DNA of 64,000 nucleotides from Labyrinthula sp. Ha. Taxonomy: Eukaryota; Sar; Bigyra; Labyrinthulida; Labyrinthulaceae. The DNA lies in NCBI GenBank assembly GCA_015227615.1, contig JAALGZ010000015.1, positions 397,001 through 461,000 of the forward strand, in the 5' to 3' direction. The notes under the pieces were generated by a model. That model was not told where the DNA came from. It made no database searches and worked only from the letters and a program-made list of their open reading frames with translations. Positions 55,441 to 64,000 of the stretch are shown one piece after another. Both the position numbers and the translations under genes were made by a program. How positions within the stretch are numbered: the first letter of the stretch is position 1; each line of letters opens with the position of its first letter.

Positions 55441-58400
55441 TAGAAAAATGTTTTCTCCCAGGCCATATGGCCATCTAAACTACCGTTGATAACAGTTATA
55501 AAAAGCACTCTATTACACAGGGAGCGAATTAATAGATTAATTATACGAGACCCGTATTAATGGCTATTGAGAGTTTTCTTTCAAATAAACTCTACCACTT
55601 CCAGGTTTAACCAAGAAGAAATTCATGTAGAGGTCTTAGAAGTAAAGGGTTTGTTCTAATACTTTATATTGGGATCCTTTGTTGTGCTACGCGTGGTTTC
55701 AGGGTCGCGAATTATAGAATTTTGTTGGTTCAATGAATGGAGTTGGACCTAATTAAGACTTAACGGTAATGGATCAAATAGTTTTAATTTTAGAAGATTT
55801 GAATGAATTCTTAGAGCTCAAGCAGATAAGAAACTCTTTTCCATAACTTCTCATCAACGCTTTTGTATCTTTTGAACTCATTTAGAAAACTATTGCGAAT
55901 CTTTCAAAGTAGTATGGCGTTTGCATAGTATCTATCCTAAAAAAATCTCATTTTAAAGTCAAGGGACCCTTCCATCGCACTTTAAGAATAATACCTAATC
56001 AACAGGTTTTTTTCATTATAGAGGAAGCAAAAATGTATTCAGTTTCAAGGTTAGGTTTCCGTTTGATATCAAGAATGGAGTCTATATTGTTAAAGAAACT
56101 CATCAAATAAACCGTCATTCCATTGATCCTGACATTAGAAATAACTATGTGCAAGTCAATTTCGAATATTATCTTTTCGATGATGAGAAGAGTACGTTGA
56201 TCAGTCTTGGACCGCAACTCTTAGCCTACCCTTGGTATGAAAACTCACATGAACGAACTTTGCGAGCATAAGCTACAGATCCCCATTGCATCAAAAATTA
56301 TTCAAAAAAGAGAAAGAAACATTTTGTACTACAGGAGGGAGCAATCAGTTCAATGAATCTGGATGAAGATTGAAAAGTGAACGTGGGTTTTTTTAACCTA
56401 GTATTGAAGATATTAGGGAAGTTGCTATCTGTCTGGTTTGAATACTCAGGTGAAGTTAAGTAAAGGTTTTTCGCTGAGGCACAGTGACTTCACTCAAATG
56501 GATGCAGTCCATATGATGACAAAGATCATCATGAGATGTAACATGCCAGTCGGGGTTGACTCTTTGGACAGTTCTGTCTGCTGGAAATATGGTTCATGCT
56601 CACTGAAGCTTCAAAGTACATCATTCCTTAATCATAAGTGTTTATTTAAAGTCATCAAACTGTAGTTTCAAAGAGTGAGGGTACAGAAGCGTTCACAATT
56701 GCCTCAAATGCTGTTAGAATGAAGCATGTTAGATGCTACAAACACCTACAAAGGTTGGCACTCTCTTCTCAAGGATCCAAAAGAAAGTTTGGAAAATAAT
56801 TTCATTCAGATTGCAATAAAGTTTTGCTAATGATCTTTGGTTTAAATAAAGATTCACTTACGTAAACAGAAAATAGAGTATTTCAAGGAAGTTCTTACAT
56901 TTTGAATCAATAATGCTGAATGATACACTTAAATGATACAGAACGTATAGTCAAGACTTTTCTCGTATAGAATACAATTCAACACTAACTAAAAGGATAT
57001 TCCAATGTCACAAAAAGAAAACGTTAGCTAAAACATCTTCTTCTCAAGATAAACCTTTATGATATAGCAATTCACATTGTTTTGCATGAACTGTAGCATC
57101 AGGCAGAAGCCATGCAGGTGTTGAGCCAGATGATCTTTTCTTAGAAATAATATGATAAATTCAAGGAGAAAGCACTTGCAGCGTAGCTTCAAACAGGAAA
57201 GACTCATAAATCCAGTTTTGCCCTTGAGGTACGATAAATGAAGGGTAAAAAGATACCTCCTGGAAAATACTGCATCATACACCTAAGTGCGGAAACGTCT
57301 CCCCAGTTCTATGGCTACTTTGCTTTCAGGAAAATGGCCTTCAAATATTGGTTAATAGCCTTAAAACCCGTCGAGAACAGGTGTTTCCTGAATTTATCCA
57401 ATCTTCTTGAGGGGTAGTTAACAAGAAATCACACTCTATGTGAAACTACCTGTGAAAAACTTAGTATTCTTGCCATGCGAATAATAAAAAGAGAAGGTAA
57501 TGGCTACATCTATTTCCTGAATATAGTATGTCCCAATTCTGAGTCCAATCGCTATATGTACCTGGTGGTATTGAGCGAGGAAGCTGTAGGTCATTCTGTA
57601 GGAAGTAAATAAAAATACAAGCTGATCATGGCAAAATTTCGCAATCTATTAAACAGAAATTTTAATATAAAAACTGTATCTCTCCCTCCAGTCAATTTTA
57701 CAAGTCATACACTGACCTTGGAATTTGTTAAACTTTCACCTTAAGCAATGAAACAAACAGATAACAAGAAGAAAGAAAGGGATATAACACATGGTATGTA
57801 AATATTACAGAAAGATATAGTCACAGGTTCGAGAGAAAACAATGTCCTCTTTCTTACAACAAATAATAAATATTTCCTTCAGTCACATTTCTTGCTATGT
57901 GACAAGTCTATCGCTATATTTTCTTTGAGAAAAATAGCCCTGGTACTAAGTTGAATCTTTTTCCAAAGTTCGACTTTAAACACAAATCCCATCCTGTCCG
58001 GAAATCTCGTACATTCGTCTGTTTAACTTTAAAACTTATTTAAATATAGTTTTTAGTTCAATTTTTGATTTTTTTGTCCCCACCCCCAGTGTAATAACGT
58101 ATGCATATAAAGTTCTATCCCTATTCTACAGATATGTTTCATTGATATATTCATGTCTTTTCCTTTTCTCCTGATAAGCTTCCACATGTCCGATCATTCG
58201 AAAAGTATCCATCTACCAGATCGTCACATATGCTTTTATAAGAAGAAGAGTTCCTCAATAATATACCTTTTCTTAATGTTTTTGTCGTGGGTCATTCTAT
58301 ATATGCTTCTTTCTTAACTACTTATGCGATTTCTCTTGGTTTTCAAAGCTTTGCTCGCATTGTATTTGAATTTAAATTTCAACTTGAATATTATTTTCTT

Positions 58401-61400
58401 TTCAGTTCGTTTTCCTGTAACTGTATGTATGTCCGTTTCCCTTTTATCATGTTTGTCTTCATAGATGTACATCTGTGCTTTCTGCGGGTTAGCTTCCATA
58501 CCTCTTCCTATTCAGTATCTGATGTAATTTACGCATGAATATTACTTCTAATTTGCATTTTTTTCGATCTGTAAGAGTATTTTACATTAACTGCTTTTAT
58601 CAGGCTTCGGACAAATTTTTTAGATACATCAATGTATTTTTTTTATATTTTTATTCAAGTTGAATGTCTTTTATTTTCTGTTATCTTAATTTACTGGTAT
58701 TTTATTTCTGTTATTTTTGGATTGGCATTTTTTAAACTAAAATATCAGATGATGTTAACCTTCATTATAAATTTTGTGACATTAGCAAACGCCTCTGGAA
58801 CCGTGCATAGTTCAAAATAGAGCTCTGTTCATATTCATTTTTTTGGAAATCTTAATAATGAGCTATCTGCTACCAGTAATACATACCTTGACATGGAAGC
58901 ATGTAAATGTATCATTGACCATAATATTACCGGTATTTTATAAAGGTGAGTCTAAAACCTCAACAGGGCGAATAATCCACCTGGAATTATTATTCATGAC
59001 AAAATGCTACAACAACTCTAAGGAAAACCATTTCTTAGAATTTTTGGTATAACCAACACGGTGAACCTTTTTCTATTGTTCATTTACCGCCAACTACCGA
59101 GGTAATATATATATGGGTGTCATTTCTAGTTTATTTTGTTCGCAATAGAATTCTCTATCAATGATGAGAAAATAATAATGTTGTTTTATACTTGCATATG
59201 AACTAATATTTTACACCATGTAGATGAACTATTCAAGCTTATGTGTCTTCAAGTTTCGCATGGACATCAAGGTTCCTTTTTACTTTTTAGTGATCAGGGG
59301 GGATTCAAAGCCTATGCCATATACTCTAAACATAATTATGCTTTAAGATTACTCACTTTGGAGCAAAGTCAAATGATTAAGCTGGTGGTTTGAACTAATG
59401 TAAATTGTGATTTCTTCTATAGCATGGAGTGATATTACCTAAAACTTAGCCATGTGGGAAGTTAAGTTTCCCTTCCTCCTCAATTTTCAAGATATGGCTT
59501 GAGATTTAAATTAATTTGAATACTAACAACCAGATATTAATAACCACTGCATATAATTGGCGCTCCAGAAAAATAAATTCTTAGGGCAAATTATTCTCCT
59601 GTTCTGATAACGAATATTTTCTTGGTTCTGGGATAGAATATAGATAGCATAAATTAATAAATGTGAATTTTCCGAGCCCATAGTGTTTGTTATTACAACA
59701 AGTGCCTAGAATAAAATATCAAGGACATCATAGAAAAACATTAACAATGCTTTAGTCAATGTTTGCATTCTGCAGCTTCATTTTTAGTATATCTAATTCT
59801 TCACTACTTGCATAGGTGTATACATATCTCGCTCAAACTAAAATTTAAGAAAAACTCACAAAAAAATTATAATTCCTTCGAGAAAACAATGAACAAGAAA
59901 TATAGAAGAATCAAGTTTTTGTGGTGTTGCAACAAGAAAACCAATAGTCTTGCCGTGACAACAATATTTGCCCAATATACGACTTAGTAAAGTGTAACAG
60001 GGTGTATGGAATGTGATACTACAGATCTTAGGTGAATCATTTTAGTTTTTTTCAAGTATAAAACTAATTAACGGTGATGCTGCATTGTGGCGAATCTAAG
60101 CCATATTCCTTTTATATATTTCTACTAGAAGTTTCTTGTAAGGGAAGATTGGAAGTTAACCTAAGTTTCAAACTTCAAGAATTGTTGGGTAGAGATTTCG
60201 ATGGGATTAATGTATTTTTAGAGTAACTGTTTAGAGATTTTTCTATAAGTAGATGTAACTTATAACAAGAAATAAGTAAATAATAGAATGTCCGTTTTTA
60301 CATTCACTTTTCTAAGAACAGTGACGATGCTACATGAAATTTAAGAATCCTAAATCTAAACAGAAAAAATCAATAAGTATCTATACATACAAGCTATAGA
60401 TATTATTAAATTATAGAAATAAATGTCTCACTTTGTGTAACTGAAGGTTATATTTGGAAATTAATATCGTAAATAAGCAACTGGAAAAATAAATTTAGCT
60501 ATACCAAGGACTCGTTAAGAACATTCGTATTAGAGATAAAATTATGTTAAAACAAACTGGCTCTCAGAGAGTCAAAAAATAAAAACTATCAAGGGTAATT
60601 AGAAGTGAATAACTGACGCATATTTGAAGTCCAGTACAATTATCTACATTTCAAAAAGAAAACAGCGTGAATTCAACTACTAATAACCCATAAAAATAAT
60701 TAAGATCAGCAAAATGAAAACGTGAGCATTGCTATCGCAACATCGCTGAGACTACATATTTGCATTCACCATGTTCGGGCATAAGTAGCTAAGGCAAATG
60801 TTCAGATCTTAGCAATAATATGTTAATAAAGTAGTTGAAAAATTAGAATGTTATATAGCCAATGTGTAGCTCTCTGTGTTCCATTTTTTTTGGAATATTG
60901 ATTTCTAAGCAGTAGTAGAAATATGACAAAGAAAAAACTGCTTTCTACAAAGTAGCGTTCATCCCTGCAGATTAAAATGTCACTTCAAACAATTACAGGC
61001 CCAATTCAAAGCCTATTACCAATGACATACAAACGCTCTAGAATTTGCTCACTTATTGAAACCGCGAAGCCGAGTACATTTACAAAACGAATCACCATAT
61101 CACCAAAAAGGTAAAACTCATAAACAGTATTTCAGTACATATACACCGAACTTAATAGATAACTAAGCATTATTGTATTCAGTAAGAGGTTAAAGCTTGA
61201 ACATACTTACTGTGATGCTCACAGGGCATAGCATGGAAAAATACGTACATGTTTATTTACCATTAACTTTCCCTAATAGCATGTATTCTGTCACGTAGGT
61301 TTTATTAGCTCTATGTCATTTAATGAAAGCTCTACCATGTGCTTGCTTTGCAACAAGAAAACTAAAGTTTTAAGTTGAAATCATATTTTTATTCATCAAA

Positions 61401-63305
61401 ACCTGATGGTTAAAGTAATAGTAGCTTTGAAAGTTTTAGGAAATTCACGGCCAAGGACAAAAACTTTTCTATAAGTACAAGACCCAAAATATGACTACAT
61501 GATCCAGTAAGATGGATGCAAAAACTTGGAATAATGCCCCCTCTTTCAAACAACATGTACAATGTAATAGAAATTAAACTTTTCTTAAAAGATTTCCAAT
61601 GTAGTGAAAATAGAATCCAACAGCAAAAGAGGGTCTGTTTTTGACTTATAGTATTATGTAACGAGTGTACAATAATAAATATTTTTTTCTTAACATATGT
61701 ACTAGAGCATCATAGTCGAATACTCAATGATACAACGTGCTCGCATTTGTGAAAACTTGTGAAATAATGTATGTTATCTTCCCCGTAAGAATCTACACGA
61801 CGCATTTTTCAGGATTAAAGGAAAGGTGACATTTAAGCTTAAGAGAAATCCAATATCATTGGTTCTAGATTCATTGTTAATCAAGGTTTCCTTGAGGAAT
61901 CAAACCTTCATCTTGTTGGGACAATTGTGGCTCACAGGAACTAATTGTAGCAGAAATGGAATAAATAGCTAACTGTTGATTGCGAAGAATTATCCAAGCA
62001 CCATATTTGGTGTAAAGTTCTGTTGAAAGGGTCCATCCCTGAAAGAAACCTTAACCAGGCGAATTTTCTTCTAATTGATCAAAGATATGTTGTGCTAGAT
62101 TCTATTGATAACATGTTGATGCTTCATAACTGGCATATGGAATGCTACGATCATTGAGATGGTGGAAAGCTTAATAGAGGAAAGAAAAATAGTAAAGATT
62201 TGATTTGTGGAATTTATATGGACAAACAGTACAATGTCGAAAGGCACAAAGCTGTTCATTTTCTTCAAAATGCGCGGGTAGGAAAGGTATGCATGGAAAA
62301 ATGTTGTTGAGGTGGCAGAATCCATTAATAATGAGGTGCTGAAATGTATTTAAATTTTGAGTATTCAGATTCGGCTTTAGACATACGCTAAATGTTTGCT
62401 TTTACTTGGTGTTCAAAGACATGAAACAGGTTTATAAAACGCGTTTTCAAAAATTGTTATGTTGACTGTTTGTCACAGTAAGGTAATGAAAGAAAAACCA
62501 TCACAATCACCTATCGTATTCAGAATTGTATTAACCTGTAGATATGGATGTGTTCTGAGAAAGACTTCACACTGAGGTATTGAGGCTGCTACTATTCAAA
62601 ACCAATCAAAGCAAGTTTTGAGAACTTTGACAATTCTCAAGACTCCTCAGTCAATGTTGTAAATAGAAACTCATTACTCATTCATTAAGACTCAACCAAC
62701 TCTTTACTGAAAAACTCTAATTTAACTCCTAATCCCTCACCCACTATTCTCTCAATCTGGTATTGTGACCCAGACTCACTCAACCAATGGATTGATCCCG
62801 CGAAAGTCCGGATCAGTTCTCAGCAAAAACTCACGCTGCAATTCAACCTCTAGATATAAGTCGTAAAGCACCATATCTTGCACTTGGGAAAAATTTAATA
62901 TTCTTACTGAACGCACCTATCTATAGGAAAACAAAACCTTTTTGCCTCAATAGGATTCTTAATTGTAATAATCGAACATACTACTTCAGCAATCATTGTT
63001 AATAACTTTACTCTCAAGAACAATTTTCAACTAGCGGATCCATTACTATATTTACTCAAAGAGTTATAACTAAAACCTCAATTTAGAAGTAATTTCTATA
63101 GAAGAGCAGTAACTCTTGTCTAGACATTGACGTTTTTAAAATTTTGGAGGGTTACGCATGTCTTAGCTCTATTCTTACCTCCCTCCAACTATTTGTTGAT
63201 AACAATCAGGAGATCATATTCCATAGTATACATTCTTTGCAAAAATTAATAATTATCTGACAATATAATTAGCACGGAATTCAGGAATAGCCTATACAAC
63301 AATAA
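55441..63305. other. 7.9-kb gene desert
   Basis: Only short open frames, none with a recognised domain. The frame at 56438-56665 has some protein-like composition (FSLRHSDFTQMDAVHMMTKI) but no family match. Around 62600-62800 the sequence is rich in ACTCA. At 63103-63185 a segment resembles 34853-34930. No RNA gene or terminal repeat is recognised. Confidence 0.45.
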
Positions 63306-63635
63306 TTAAAATACATTGTCAAAAGGGCCATGGGGATGCTAATACGGTGTTTAGTTGCACCAGCCATGAAGCATTTAGAGTTAATATATGATAGAGTCAG
63401 GGAAATCCTAGAGCGCTCAAACCACAGGTTTGTGCTAAAACACACACTTCTTCATGCTCTTGATGAAATACTCAAGAAAATGCTGAGCTCTCTTAATATT
63501 AGGTTGCTTCCACTGCTTAAGTTAAGGAGAGATATTTCAATGTAAGACGAAACAGTAAAAGCAGGGAAACATACTGATAGAAACCAGTTCTTCCTAAATA
63601 GTGCTATGCTTATCATTATTAACAACTTGCACTAG
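63306..63635 (+). pseudogene. relic of a dynamin-family stalk domain
   Basis: A frame interrupted by one TAA (63543-63545) encodes a helical segment that follows the dynamin stalk pattern. VKRAMGMLIRCLVAPAMKHL and ELIYDRVREILE match the family's hydrophobic and charged spacing around its (V/L)KxxIxxLxxPxxxCxxxVxxEL region. DEILKKML matches the following IxEVVxxxL helix, and after the stop NQFFLNSAMLIIINN resembles the NEMVxNLxxIExxYIN motif. No GTPase domain or other dynamin parts are seen nearby, so it is a fragment. The match was made by eye from family knowledge. Confidence 0.45.
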
Positions 63636-63882
63636 TTATAGTCCACATTCTCAAAGATCATATCTTAAAATGACTTCAACCAGTAGAAAAACAACACCAT
63701 GAACAATAGACGGATGTAAACTAAGGAAATTTGGACATTAAAATAATATAGTAGTTTCAAAAGTTCAACTAATACCAATAAAACTAATAACTCAATGTAA
63801 ATATCCAGTTTAAAATGTTACTGTTCGGCATTTAAGCTTTTCACTGGCGAAAAAGTAGATTCAGATAAACCATTGTGCTTAT
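63636..63882. other. short spacer
   Basis: AT-rich, no feature seen. It presumably includes the 3' untranslated region of the minus-strand gene that follows. Confidence 0.3.
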
Positions 63883-64000
63883 TCAATTCATGTACTCTTT
63901 CAATACCTCAAAATCTTCTTCCTCAATGTCAAGTAAAGCACTGATATCTTGCTCAGCAGTCATTCCAGGTATATCAGCTAATCCACTGTCGACATAACGA
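63883..64000 (-). CDS. C-terminal end of an unidentified gene, partial
   Basis: One minus-strand frame is open from the window edge to a TGA at 63883-63885. It encodes 38 residues of acidic, coding-like composition (DIPGMTAEQDISALL, then DIEEEDFEVLKEYMN). The other frames stop quickly. The gene continues beyond the window, so the product cannot be named. The two other frames and the AT-rich DNA beside it contrast with this segment. Confidence 0.5.
   Translation of the reverse strand, partial: RYVDSGLADIPGMTAEQDISALLDIEEEDFEVLKEYMN

Noticed and set aside
1-64000. CRISPR array, bacterial operons, attachment sites or rRNA genes
   Set aside because: None seen; the gene content, introns and LTR elements are eukaryotic.

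Overview
The window looks like nuclear DNA of a unicellular eukaryote that I cannot place in a lineage. It is visibly AT-rich, uses the standard stop codons, has mostly intronless genes in long gene-poor spacers, and carries copia, gypsy, LINE and hAT-type mobile DNA. Three introns can be supported and all are ultra-short: 31, 31 and 29 nt, each GT..AG. Starts typically read as A-rich leader plus ATG.

Layout. 1-5.9 kb: no supported gene, one possible protein relic. 5.97-6.59 kb: a 617-bp hAT-like MITE with perfect 17-bp terminal inverted repeats and an 8-bp target duplication, about 70 bp before the first copy of an ABC half-transporter gene (6664-9475). 9.9-14.4 kb: a decayed Ty1/copia element. 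16.8-19.8 kb: a Dispatched/Patched-type RND membrane protein. 20.05-22.86 kb: a second, almost identical ABC gene in inverted orientation. 23.3-30.9 kb: a complete but decayed Ty3/gypsy chromovirus on the minus strand. 35.4-39.3 kb: an APE-type LINE on the minus strand. 39.4-43.6 kb: a 1426-aa LRR-ROC-COR (Roco) protein. 45.6-46.3 kb: phosphoserine phosphatase with a 29-nt intron. 52.9-54.3 kb: an unrecognised 453-aa protein, convergent with a TGS1-like cap guanine-N2 methyltransferase (54.5-55.4 kb). 55.4-63.3 kb: a gene desert. Near the right edge are a dynamin-stalk relic and the C-terminal end of a gene running off the window on the minus strand.

The most unusual item is in the gypsy element. 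Downstream of integrase and its chromodomain, before the 3' LTR and in the same orientation, it encodes a Myb/SANT-like DNA-binding segment followed in the same frame by an MT-A70-family adenine methyltransferase with a DPPY motif and a recognisable C-terminal MT-A70 signature. A retroelement carrying both a chromatin reader and an adenine methyltransferase with its own DNA-binding domain suggests a selfish element that could write N6-methyladenine. This copy is inactivated by nonsense codons and frameshifts, so any function must be sought in intact relatives.

Second in interest is the inverted ABC pair. Coding sequence, intron and silent sites are almost identical over 2.82 kb, but similarity stops at the start codon and 11 nt after the stop codon. 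This points to gene conversion between diverged copies that flank a 10.6-kb invertible segment holding the RND gene. All family calls come from motifs read by eye; no database search was run.
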